Positions 20,670 to 29,363 of a stretch of 64,000 bases of DNA are shown here, one piece after another; position 1 is the stretch's first letter; the number at the start of each line of letters is the position of its first letter. The translations under genes were made by a program, and so were the position numbers. The notes under the pieces were generated by a model. The model saw nothing but the letters and a program-made list of their open reading frames with translations. It searched no databases and was not told where the DNA came from. This stretch comes from Hydractinia symbiolongicarpus (taxonomy: Eukaryota > Cnidaria > Hydrozoa > Anthoathecata > Hydractiniidae), in contig NC_079879.1 of NCBI RefSeq assembly GCF_029227915.1, forward strand, positions 34,540,501-34,604,500, given 5' to 3'.

Positions 20670-20700
20670 CGTTTATTAGGGGGGAATAAACGAGTTGATT
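20655..20700. promoter_or_regulatory. Divergent promoter with mirrored AATAAACG motifs
   Basis: CGTTTATT (20670-20677) and AATAAACG (20685-20692) form an inverted pair around AGGGGGG. Each copy points at one gene: the capsid ATG begins immediately after the minus-strand copy, and the membrane protein frame begins two bases after the plus-strand copy. Symmetry and placement indicate a bidirectional promoter. Confidence 0.6.
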
Positions 20701-21957
20701 AATCCAACTTTTATCGGTGATGACGATGTCATAGGCGGAACCTATGAAATGGATCCTCTGCCTGAGGAAAAATATTCGCCTGACGTTACGCCACCAGAGT
20801 TGCCTGAAGATGAGACTAGCTTCTCAACCCCTGCGATAACGCCAGTTTCATCGACCGCCATTGCAAGAGTCGAGCTGGTTCGAAACAAAATTTCCGACCT
20901 CTGCAAACATCTGGGAATGCCAGAGAATGATCCCAATCTTGCCAGACTCGATTCCTTTAGGCTGAGATCAGATGGGAGAACAGGCGTTTCTGTGCTTGAA
21001 TTTTTCAAGAATGGAGACTGGGTAAACTTAATGCATAAGCGCACGGGAGAGTGGCTGTCAGATGCAACGATAAAACAGCGTCTAGGTGGTGAGTCTGGCT
21101 TGATCCGAAATCTTGGTCTGGAAGACACACCTGACAGATTCAAGAGGGAAAAACAGGCTGCCAAAAAGCTGAATCGGTTTGTGCCGACTGATCTTGAAAT
21201 GGACAGCATTTCACTGCAAGATCTCTGGAAGAGTGTTGCAGATGTTGAACACGAGGTTGCGACGACAAGTCTTCCCATGAGAGAGTTGTTCGGGCTTGAG
21301 GCCTTGCGCAGAATCAAAGTAGAGGGGGAAAACAACGAGGCAAAGCTCGGAAAATTGGACGAGCATATCGAACACGAGACAAAAAAGTTGCGCGATGCTG
21401 AGAACGATCCTGGCTTGAGTGAAGAGGACAAAGAATTTCACAAGAAAAACATCCAAGAGAGGCTCAAGTCTTTGAGGGAAGAACGAGAAGCACGACTTGA
21501 GCTGGTGTCGCAGAACAAGAAGGAGCTTCAGAGCCAATTTGCAAGAATTCGTCAAACCATCGAGAAAGTCCTTGATTCAGACTCTAGTTTGGCGGAAAAA
21601 ATTCGAACGATTTTTCGAGAACAGGGCTTGACGATAACAGCAGTGTTGACTTCACTTGGGTTGCTCATCAGCACCCTTGTAGGCTTTCTCACAGGTGGTG
21701 GTGGAGGCGCTGCAGGTGGAATGCCCAAAGACGAAAAAGGAGCGAGAGCTTGGTTCAAAAAGCAACTCAGGAGACTCGCGGATTTTCTTAAAAGTCTTGG
21801 TGGAAAGCTGGGTGCTGCCCTTCCTAGCATCATTGGAGGTATTGTGTCCTGGCTATTCAGATTGATGAGTAAAACAGTGGGCTTTCTTGCAGAGCACCTG
21901 TGGCTTTTCATGGTGTTCGTTGGTGGTGTTGCTTACGCTTATTTAACGAAAAATTGA
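20695..21957 (+). CDS. Conserved Polinton coiled-coil and membrane protein
   Basis: The open frame is uninterrupted to TGA at 21955. Its first codon in the expected position is TTG (20695), two bases after AATAAACG; the first ATG in frame is at 20749. An original ATG was probably lost. The N-terminus is acidic and proline-rich. A long charged coiled coil covers roughly residues 210-300 (DEHIEHETKKLRDAEND onwards). Then come a hydrophobic segment (ITAVLTSLGLLISTLVGFL), a GGGGG linker, a basic helix, and two more membrane segments, the last near the C-terminus. Similar proteins recur in animal Polintons, and a virion or membrane-penetration role has been guessed from architecture only. Confidence 0.75.
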   Translation: MINPTFIGDDDVIGGTYEMDPLPEEKYSPDVTPPELPEDETSFSTPAITPVSSTAIARVELVRNKISDLCKHLGMPENDPNLARLDSFRLRSDGRTGVSVLEFFKNGDWVNLMHKRTGEWLSDATIKQRLGGESGLIRNLGLEDTPDRFKREKQAAKKLNRFVPTDLEMDSISLQDLWKSVADVEHEVATTSLPMRELFGLEALRRIKVEGENNEAKLGKLDEHIEHETKKLRDAENDPGLSEEDKEFHKKNIQERLKSLREEREARLELVSQNKKELQSQFARIRQTIEKVLDSDSSLAEKIRTIFREQGLTITAVLTSLGLLISTLVGFLTGGGGGAAGGMPKDEKGARAWFKKQLRRLADFLKSLGGKLGAALPSIIGGIVSWLFRLMSKTVGFLAEHLWLFMVFVGGVAYAYLTKN

Positions 21958-22003
21958 GGTAGACAATCTTTTTGTGACTTTTTTGATCACGGAAGGTGCA
22001 AAA

Positions 22004-23154
22004 CTATATTTCTCCATCCTTGTGAATCTCAAAATTACCACCAAGCGAAAAAAATTGCTCCAACTCCAAGCGTGACCACGGCGATTTTGGCATCTTCGTG
22101 AGCTTCTGCAGCAACCACCTCGTGTTTCGGCAGTTTTTTAGGGTCATGTGTGGGTGCACTCGGTTGCTTTGCGTGAACCTTTGGCCTGGTGTTGACTGTC
22201 GTATTTTGGCCGATCTGAAAGGTCTCCTTTGCCACCAGGATTTTGTTGTTCCAACCTTGTACATTTCCAATTTTTAGGCGCGAATCAGAAGGCAACAGAT
22301 AGACCTGAAAAGCAACTTCAAAATCGACTTTAGACCTTGCGTACCTCAGCACCTTCTCAAACTGACTGATTCGTCGCCCGTGTTTGCCTTTTCATAACAG
22401 CAGCTTCAAAACTTGAGACAAACAAATTTTGTGTGTCAATTGCTTTAGAATCATTGCCAATGATATCGCTTCTTGCTGCACACTGAGACTCGAGAATCAA
22501 GTAGGCGTAGTATCGAACACTTTGCGATAATTTTTGCATTCCGATGCGTGTCAAACCATCTGATTTTTCGATGATCCACCTGCCCCAAGAGTTTTCGTTA
22601 AAATAGGCCAGACCTGGCGTTGCATAGAGTTCCCGTTGAAACTGATACGAACTGAAAAAATACTGGTTCTTCCAGACTGTTTCATCGCTACTCAGCCCAT
22701 ACTCGGAGGTGATTGAACGAAACGCTTTCATGTTGAAAGCGTTGTTCAGCTTCTGGAATCGTTGCTCATCAGGAAGTGCCACTTCGAGCTCGTTCAAGGT
22801 TTTGCGGATCTGAAAGTATGTGTGAAAACGATACACTGATCGGATCATAGGGTTGCTGTGCAACAATTGCTCCATCGAGATGCCTCAACCACTCGTTGCG
22901 CACCATACTGCAAAGTGGAGCTGTGTCAGCCAAAGCAAAAAGGTGTGCTTGTTCCACTTGTCGAGCAGCTCTTCAGTTGCTGAAGAAGTGATTTTTTAGT
23001 CTGTGAAAATATCCTTGAACTGTGCCAGAAAGCTGCTCCCTTCTTGATCGACCACGATGTTCTGTTGCGTCAAGTCTTTTCCTGTCTATCGCTGCAGGGC
23101 GACACCATGGTTTGGTGAGTACTTTGCACTAGGATTGTATTTAAAGATCTCCAT
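22004..23154 (-). pseudogene. Conserved Polinton protein (LLPSDSRLKIGN family)
   Basis: Starts at ATG 23154, and the frame is followed through several breaks: TAG and TAA stops in the first 60 codons, a frameshift near 22870 and another near 22355. The best-preserved part (22875-22357) includes RFHTYFQIRKTLNELEVALP and SVRYYAYLILESQCAARSD. The C-terminal part has VYLLPSDSRLKIGNVQGWNN and a terminal hydrophobic helix (VVTLGVGAIFFAWW). I recognise the family from other cnidarian Polintons, but it has no assigned function. A homologous piece occurs at 59180-59596 in the second relic. The start is divergent from the gene at 23170, 15 bases apart. Confidence 0.7.
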
Positions 23155-23169
23155 TTTCTTCTAAGAAAC

Positions 23170-23541
23170 ATGAAGCGAATTTTCCTGACCAGTTTAAAGG
23201 AAAGCAAACTCGACTGGCGACTCGGGCATCCTGCGTTTATCGCTTTAAGGTCTGCCCAAGTGAACGTGAATGGGCAAACCAAAAAAATCAAGTCCTTGTG
23301 GCTGCACTGCAAAAGTCTCGATCAAAACTACAATCATCTTGATGGTCTGGGCAGCGACGTCTTTCACGTCTTTCCCGTCAGAGTGTCTCACTTCCACTAC
23401 GAACATCCTCCCTTTCTACAGCTTGCCAGCAGCACGGTCACGCTGAGCTTTGAGTTGCGAGATGATCAAGGCAATGATATAGATGTGAAAGACGTCGTCC
23501 TCGAGCTTCTAATAAAAGAACATGGCAAGGTACGACATTGA
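23170..23541 (+). CDS. Conserved small Polinton protein, possibly minor capsid
   Basis: 123 codons, unbroken, starting MKRIFLTSLKESKLDW after TAAGAAAC. The sequence is beta-rich with SLWLHCKSLDQNYNHLDGL and DVFHVFPVRVSHFHYEHPP, and it lacks membrane segments. Proteins like this are conserved in Polintons. A single jelly-roll (penton-like) fold would fit its composition, but I cannot show it from sequence alone. The last 20 bases overlap the next gene, whose start follows CTAATAAAAGAAC inside this frame. Confidence 0.55.
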   Translation: MKRIFLTSLKESKLDWRLGHPAFIALRSAQVNVNGQTKKIKSLWLHCKSLDQNYNHLDGLGSDVFHVFPVRVSHFHYEHPPFLQLASSTVTLSFELRDDQGNDIDVKDVVLELLIKEHGKVRH

Positions 23542-24177
23542 AACGGGAAAATTGTATCCTGCGATCCCTAGTGCTCCTGAAGAAGATGAAGGCCAAGCAT
23601 TTCGGCTAAAAACCATCAAAGAAGTTGAAACGTTTTTAAATCAAGAGGTTAATGAGAGATCCAGACTTTGCAAAAAGTTTGAAAATTGTTCCTCCATCAC
23701 GTCATATGTCAACTATGGCTGACAGCAACCACCATCATCACAGGGAGTGGTGAAATTGCATGTCTGACGACTGGTATTGGTGCTCCTATTGCACTAGCGC
23801 TAGGTGGAATCAGTCTTGCTTCAACTTTGACATCAGGCATTACCCACAAGCTCTCTAAGATCTACACTCTCAAGGCCAAAAAGCACCGTGACATTCTCGT
23901 GGTTGCGCAGACCATTCTTGATGGCATCATTCTCAAGATTTCCAGAGCCATTCAAGACGCTTCCGTGAGTCATAAGGAGTTTCAGCAGATCATCAACGCC
24001 AAGCAGCTCTATCTTACAAAGTAGCACGAGCTGCGCAGCAAGTCAAAGAAGGCCTTGAAAGAGATCTACGAGAAGCAGCGAAACGAATTGCTTGAGCAGG
24101 GACGGCGTGAAGGACGCGAAGAAGTTATAAAAAAAGTTGTCAATACTTCAGGTACCCCGGTTTCAAGTGCTACATGA
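23522..24177 (+). pseudogene. Conserved Polinton membrane/coiled-coil protein
   Basis: The ATG at 23522 follows TAATAAAAGAAC. The first frame gives a short proline-rich leader and a helical part (IKEVETFLNQEVNERSRL). After a frameshift near 23705, the frame ending at 24024 has a hydrophobic, glycine-rich region (TGIGAPIALALGGISLAST) and a long helix. TAG at 24022-24024 is followed by 50 more coherent codons (ELRSKSKKALKEIYEKQRNE) to TGA at 24175. The family is typical of animal Polintons, function unknown. A relative lies at 57946-58218 (minus strand). Confidence 0.7.
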
Positions 24178-24277
24178 GTTGGGAGTCACCACCTCCTAAT
24201 GTTTGATTTTGAAAATACTCAGGAGCAACCTTGATTTGTGACAATTTATCGTCACAAATCATTTTCTTCATGGTTCT

Positions 24278-24454
24278 TCATGATTCTTCATCTTCTGATT
24301 CTTCATCTTCTAATCGACGACGCAAATATGCTAGATTGGCCCTCCTAAATCTCGCATCCTCGCGCAGAATTGCAGTCGCTGTAGTAAAAGTACCAATCAA
24401 ATATCCTGCTCCTGCAGAGGTCATCACAAGCGCAATCCATAAATCATAACCCAT
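24278..24454 (-). CDS. Small membrane protein, 58 residues
   Basis: ATG at 24454 directly follows the TAA of the upstream gene in a TAAATG overlap and sits after CATAAATAA. One membrane segment (WIALVMTSAGAGYLIGTF) is followed by a basic stretch (RFRRANLAYLRRR) and a repetitive acidic tail (EDEESEDEES). The frame is intact. The tight coupling with its neighbours and the start motif support a real gene. Function unknown. Confidence 0.65.
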   Translation of the reverse strand: MGYDLWIALVMTSAGAGYLIGTFTTATAILREDARFRRANLAYLRRRLEDEESEDEES

Positions 24455-24805
24455 TTATTTATGTTTATTCATGAAAAAACCCTCTCTTGTGTTGCTGATC
24501 TCGGGTTCAAGGACCTCGCCAGTCTCCATGTCGATTCTGAGATCTCCATCATGCATGATGCGGTGTTTTTGCAGGAGTTTGTCAAAAACATGGTTCAAAC
24601 CACACACATGACAGGCGAGAATTTTCTCGCAATCATGACATTGGGGAAGATCTTCCGCTTACGTTGCTGCATGAGACTGATTTTTTCGGTACTTCATCAC
24701 CTTTTCACCTCTCAGCAGTTGCTCCAGTTGCTCTCGGTTCATCGTTGAATAGCCACGAAGACCTCTCTCCTTTGCAGTCTCTCGCAAAATTTTCAGTGTG
24801 CTCAT
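24455..24805 (-). pseudogene. SAP-like helical plus zinc-binding protein
   Basis: ATG at 24805 after AAATAAACC. Residues 3-32 (LKILRETAKERGLRGYSTMN and the following QLEQLL) look like a SAP or Rho-N-type DNA-binding helix pair. After an in-frame TAA at 24659-24661, the frame continues with CHDCEKILACHVCG, a four-cysteine zinc site. The frame ends at TAA 24455-24457, overlapping the next ATG, and its start overlaps the preceding stop (ATGA). A DNA-binding role is likely, and SAP-like proteins of this kind are common in Polintons. The second relic carries a similar gene at 57320. Confidence 0.7.
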
Positions 24806-25236
24806 GGTTTATTTTGAAGGGTCCTCACTACTTTTGTCTTGGTTGCTATACCGCTGTAAGGTGCTCCACCAAAGTCATTTCGGATGCTTGGATTGTCATC
24901 ATACGAACCGTTTTCAGAGTCTTCCACTTCCACAAGGTCGTAATCATAGTAAAATTGACCAGGATTCTTCGTAGATTGTTTCTTTCCCAGTGATTTGATG
25001 AACATCTGACCTGATCGACCTATCAAAGCTTCTCTCAGCACACTCGTTGCCCATGCTCGAAATCATTCACCATCGCAATCGATCAAGGCGATGACAGTTG
25101 CATCACCTTTTTTGGTCTTGATGTCTTCAACATACTCAATTTTGAAGATGATTCCAGTGGGAACATCACGCCACTTCATAATGCTCTCGTGTTCTGATTT
25201 CAAGGCATCAAATTGTTCTGCAGATAGGAAAGGCAT
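24802..25236 (-). pseudogene. Conserved Polinton protein, unknown function
   Basis: ATG at 25236 follows TATAATAAAGAG. The frame of 145 codons has one in-frame TGA (25063-25065), after which it resumes with FRAWATSVLREALIG and GQFYYDYDLVEVED. It is beta-rich with a lysine/glycine-rich middle. An OB-fold or single-strand-binding role is possible by composition and position but is not demonstrated. It overlaps the next gene by four bases (ATGA). Confidence 0.6.
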
Positions 25237-25270
25237 CTCTTTATTATAGATTTTTAAACCTCAACCAGGA

Positions 25271-25804
25271 TCAAAATACTGGACAAGACTTCCATAATTT
25301 AGAGATCTCGCGCTTTTCTTCCTCATCTACACACCAATTCCAAAATCGATCCGGATGCCACGCCACTGGCAGTACCTCATTCCATATTTTTGCATAAAAA
25401 TTGCGCTTGTGATGATGTCGCAGCAATTCATCATGAATGACATCAAAACCACGCAGCAATACAACAACGTTGGTGTGACCATTTTTAGCTGCATTATTAA
25501 TAGCCCAATCAAAGTCCGTCGCACCCCACTCTTTGCACAGCTTAACAATCTCGATGTGATCCACTTCTTCCACAGCAGCGTCTTCAACGGTGGCTTTCAA
25601 GGCTTGACCGTAACCAAGCCTCTCCTTAGCCTTGTGGTATAATAAAGAAGCAGTTTCACGCACACTCTGCAGTCTCTCTGCGAGTGCATCACGTGTTGCT
25701 GCCACTGGTGTAGATACAGCCTCATAGAGACTGCTAATCATGCTTCTCAAGTAAGAAGTCATTGCTTTATTATATGATGGAAAACTTTCTAACGCACTGG
25801 ACAT
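25271..25804 (-). CDS. Right-terminal Polinton protein with shared N-terminus, ankyrin-like part and AWHPDR motif
   Basis: 177 codons, intact, from ATG at 25804 directly after AAATAAA. The first 80 or so residues are encoded in the terminal repeat and match the start of PolB at the left end. The middle (DFDWAINNAAKNGHTNVVVLL) resembles one ankyrin repeat. The C-terminus has PVAWHPDRFWNWCVDEEEK, a motif I associate with repeat proteins of large DNA viruses and of cnidarian mobile elements. The function is unknown. The remnant at 55835-56440 contains repeats of the kind that precede this motif elsewhere. Confidence 0.7.
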   Translation of the reverse strand: MSSALESFPSYNKAMTSYLRSMISSLYEAVSTPVAATRDALAERLQSVRETASLLYHKAKERLGYGQALKATVEDAAVEEVDHIEIVKLCKEWGATDFDWAINNAAKNGHTNVVVLLRGFDVIHDELLRHHHKRNFYAKIWNEVLPVAWHPDRFWNWCVDEEEKREISKLWKSCPVF

Positions 25805-25998
25805 TTTATTTTATGCTGTGACCCCAACCAGGGTGACAACATTGTGGTCGTACGAGAGTGCTGCGGTAATTGCCCGCGGTATTGACCCTTTGCGCAGAGG
25901 ATCAATATATCGAGGAAACAGTGCTGCGCTAGACCCTTGAAATTAGGGTTTGACTCAAAAAACGGTGAGTGCGCTAGAGAGCTCCACTTTCATTGTGT
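25556..25998 (-). repeat. Polinton right terminal inverted repeat
   Basis: Complement of the left repeat. It keeps an uninterrupted reading frame through the region where the left copy has lost one base. Beyond it, a weak AT-rich similarity to the left outer flank (TATAA-like words) may mean the true ends lie slightly further out. Confidence 0.92.
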
Positions 25999-26317
25999 AA
26001 ATGGCTATTTTTATAGTCGCACATTTTTTCTGGAACCGGCAAACCGAAATCGTGAGAAAATTTCCATTGAAAATCACCTCCCTATAGCGTGCACAGCATT
26101 TTTTCGGGGAAATTAAAAATACACATTACTGACTTCTTACGGAAATAAATTTTTAACTCATACTTACTAATAGCCCTGCCACTGACACTGAAAATCCTCA
26201 CAATATGTGGAGATTTGAACGTTATGTCATTTTTCTCGGTCGGCCGTAATATTCTTAAAACCATTGGCAGACATAAAGGCTACATAAAACTCGTGCGTAA
26301 GTTGCATTTGTGTTCGC
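25999..26317. other. Right flank of the Polinton, nothing recognised
   Basis: Starts with AAATG, matching the base run just left of 10736. The rest is AT-rich with no gene. Confidence 0.4.
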
Positions 26318-26709
26318 GTGATACGCGTCATAATTTTTGGTTTAAACAGACATGCACCAATGGAACACCTATTTCTTCAAATTAGGGCTTTGAACGTCTA
26401 TCAATTAAATATACATCACGTTTTACTTTTTATGTATAACATAAAAAGAAACGTAACACCAAAATTGTTAACTACCCAATTTAGTCCAATACAACATAAA
26501 TATAATCCCAGATTTTCAAAACATAATTATGAAGTACCAACAATTTTATTAAAATCTAGCACATTTTCAATTAGACATAGGGGATCATACCTTTGGAATA
26601 CCTTTTTTATCTGATACAATTAAGATAAACGAAACTCTTAATATTTTTAAGAAAAATACAAAAACGAAATTATTAACGACAGAACTTATAGACAATTATA
26701 AATATTCTT
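26318..26709 (+). mobile_element. 3-prime end of a non-LTR retrotransposon (LINE), truncated
   Basis: The translation RALNVYQLNIHHVLLFMYNI followed by YNPRFSKHNYEVPT and SIRHRGSYLWNTFF matches the end of the reverse-transcriptase ORF of LINEs (the pattern lNvyqlNi...lFmyk...YntR...RGpklWN). After a frameshift near 26610 another 30 or so coherent codons follow to a stop near 26709. Everything 5-prime of this is missing, as expected for a truncated insertion. No poly-A tail is obvious. Confidence 0.75.
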
Positions 26710-27954
26710 AGATACACCCTCGTATATAGACTTTTGTATGGTTAACATATTTGTTTACTATATTTGATATCTATTTTAATATTATTCTAACTCTCTCTCT
26801 CTCTTTTTTGTTTAAAAACGGGGCTTTGTGATAAGGCAACTTGTGCCTTCTTTTTGCTCCAGCCATTTTTTGTAAATATTTAAAGAAATTAAAACCTGTA
26901 ACATTTATACAACAACGGAATATATATATCTATCTAAAAAAAAATCTATCTAATTTGTAGCTGGCTTATGTGTTTTTATGTTGATCAGAGGAGATTTTTC
27001 CTTTGCTATGGTTTTTGGCTATGTAGCTTACGCTTTACGCGAAAACTGTGAATCCAAGATGGCAAAACAAAAAGCATATATAGGACTTATTTCAGAATTA
27101 CAGTCTTTATTGTTTTTCATATTCCTTTTTAATTCTGTCGTGACATGTGGCTAGCTAACCCTCTGTTCATTGATCAATAGCTCTGATGTATGACATTGTT
27201 TAATAAATGTCTATTATTTGTATAGAATAGATGATCTATTCCCTTCCCATTCCTTTTCAATTTTTCTATTTTCATTTACCTAGTTTTAACATATATATAT
27301 TATATATATTTGCATATTTTATTGACTGTAAATCTATCTAGCTAGCTACATATTTTAGTTCTTTTTTGTTCCATTTTTAGTGCGCTACATTCTGAATGTA
27401 TTTATTCGGCTATATATATTTATTCATTTATTACCAACTACTTTCGGTTATTTTCCATGTTTCACCTTTTTCTGGCATTTAAAAATGTACTTTATTGCGT
27501 TTGTTAATTCTGCTCCGCCATTTTTAAACTTTAGTTTGTGTTCCCACCATATAACTCGCGGGGAATATTGCGGCGTCGAACAAAAGTACTATTTTTTATA
27601 CCCAATCAGATTGCGACGATGATCAGTCGGTGCCATGGCTAATTCCTGTAAACTATCCGAGCAGGCCTGAGAATGAGGTTGGTGGGAACAGGTTATTCAT
27701 TGTTCAAACAAATTTTGGTGTTTAGATGAATGCTCGCAAATCTAATCAGTAATCCCCTCCACAAACTATTTAACTAATACATTATTGCGTTAATTATTTT
27801 AGTATTCTATACCATTATTACACCCTCCATGATGTCAACCGGTTAATCTTTTAATCAAATTGTTCAAGCGTAAAGTATATGGTCGATTGAAGTAATAAAT
27901 GCACGCAACATTTACCTTTCGGTTGAAAGGGTGGTTTCGAGAAAGAAAGTCACA
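26710..27954. other. AT-rich stretch, no gene recognised
   Basis: It contains simple CT and TA runs (26785-26805, 27290-27312) and a short TCTA-like run near 26930. The open frame at 27380-27622 shows no domain. Confidence 0.5.
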
Positions 27955-28418
27955 ATGCAATTTTTCAAAATAATACCCATTGCAGTTCTGCTTGAGTTTG
28001 GGCATGCATCAACTGGTAATGATGTTGATGAAGATGAATAGGAACATCATGAATATGCCGGTAGCAAATATGACGTCGGTGACGCCAAAATGATGGACCG
28101 AAAAATGTGTTTAGCTAATTCTCCAGTCCTTTTATCGCAGACGCCAGAATGAAGGAACAACAGAATGCGTTTAACCGATTTTCCAGTCCTTCTATCGGAG
28201 ATAACAGAATGGATGAGCGACAGAATACATTTAGCCTATTTTCCAGTCCTTCTATCAGAGACGCCAGAATGAATGAGCGACAGAATGCGTTTAGCCGATT
28301 CTCCAGTCCTTCTATCGAAGATGCCAGAATGAAGGAGCGAATGAATGCGTTTAACCCATATACCAGTCCTTCTATCGGGGACGCCAAAATGAGTGAGCTA
28401 CAGAATGCCTTTAACTGA
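27955..28418 (+). pseudogene. Secreted-type protein with 20-residue tandem repeats, frame broken
   Basis: An ATG at 27955 opens a signal-peptide-like start (MQFFKIIPIAVLLEFGHAST, residues 1-20) and an acidic stretch, then meets TAG at 28039-28041. In the same frame beyond the stop the repeat begins, and a one-base deletion inside repeat 1 moves the frame to the one that is open to 28418. The repeat consensus is DARMNERQNAFSRFSSPSIE. No family is recognised. There are no dibasic cleavage sites, so a classical neuropeptide precursor is not indicated. Either the gene is a pseudogene or the stop lies in an unrecognised intron. The minus strand over the repeats is also open (28444-28115), so the coding strand is supported mainly by the signal peptide. 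Confidence 0.45.
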
Positions 28419-28440
28419 TTTTTCAGTGTGCCTATTGGAG
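28081..28440 (+). repeat. Six tandem 60-bp units
   Basis: Units start at 28081, 28140, 28200, 28260, 28320 and 28380. The first is 59 bases owing to a single deletion, the others exactly 60. TCCAGTCCTTCTATCG is the best-conserved core. Conservation of length to a multiple of three over five units suggests past coding constraint. Confidence 0.92.
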
Positions 28441-28445
28441 ACACC

Positions 28446-29360
28446 CAAATAAGAATGAAACAGTACGAATAGGATTTTTGTTTAGTAAGAAACCCCCAAT
28501 AATTAATGTTAACGATTTTTCTCCAGACCTAATGAAAATGCGCTTTTAAGTAAGATTGCATTTATCACGTGTAAATACCTCTTACATAAATAAATAAGTA
28601 AATAAGTGCATTTCAAACGTAACATAAAAAGTTGTGCGTGCGTCTTTTTTAAGAAGCCCTTTTCACGTTGTCTTCGATTCATTATTACATGTGTCATATT
28701 TTTTATGTTTGTGACTATCCTATTTTTTTAAGTTTTTATTTTATATTCACGAAAGTAAAAAATACCATTTAAAATTTAAATAAATGTAGTTTTTTTTATG
28801 GTATATATATTTTTTTCTGATTTTGTTTTTGTTTTATCGCAATAAAGAAAAAACACTAAAAGACAAAGCAAGTTTAAGTGACAAAAGTACTGGGAACTAA
28901 GTAAATTGATGTACTCTTGTTCAGCACAGTCCTTTCTTTAACATCTTATTTTTAAGTTCCGGGGGCAATAAGTTCGGAACAAACAGATAGTAATGAAAAA
29001 AATGTGGCAGCATTTTTTTTGACTCCATGTTAAAATATGCTTTCGTAGCCCTTTAACTCGTTTAAAGGGGCTACGAACCGATTATATAAACTTTATACCC
29101 ACATTTTTCGAACAATGGAGTGTAATGAACGGACCACTTAAAAAGTCAAGGTGCAAGAATTTATACACATTTTTTGAACCGCTTTTGTTGAAATGAATTT
29201 GCTACTTTTTTTATTTTCTATAAAAATAAAAATTTTCCTACAGTAATCTTTACGGCGGTAAAATAAATGTAAAATATATTAAATTTCAGGTAAATGATAA
29301 ATTTTCTATTGACAAGGAGTCAACATAGGAAGCTGTATTTGTTAAAAAATATTACCTTAA
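28446..29360. other. AT-rich stretch, no gene recognised
   Basis: A short palindrome at about 29048-29078 pairs TAGCCCCTTTAA-like sequence with its complement (TCGTTTAAAGGGGCTACG). Nothing else was seen. Confidence 0.45.
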
Positions 29361-29363
29361 AGA

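Larger units (their letters stand above)
10736..25998. mobile_element. Polinton/Maverick element, about 15.3 kb, degraded
   Basis: Terminal inverted repeats of about 450 bp enclose the hallmark Polinton set: protein-primed PolB, rve integrase, FtsK/HerA-type packaging ATPase, a probable jelly-roll capsid protein and several small conserved genes. AAATG lies directly outside both ends (10731-10735 and 25999-26003). Polintons usually make a 6-bp duplication, so this is one short or the outer bases have drifted. Many genes carry single stops or frameshifts although the reading frames are otherwise well preserved, which fits fairly recent inactivation. No Ulp1-like maturation protease was recognised. 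A Fic and Bro-N module sits between integrase and ATPase. Confidence 0.96.

Noticed and set aside
20742-21911. Minus-strand frames opposite the 20695-21957 gene
   Set aside because: Antisense shadows, serine/leucine-rich, without domain. The plus strand has coiled coil and membrane segments and a start motif.
24461-24993. Plus-strand frames at the right end of the Polinton
   Set aside because: The minus strand there reads as three tightly packed genes with start motifs and ATGA/TAAATG overlaps, so these frames are shadows.
28115-28444. Minus-strand repeat frame of 109 residues (EGLENRLNAF repeats)
   Set aside because: It cannot be excluded, but the signal peptide and the continuity lie on the plus strand, so it is not listed as a separate gene.
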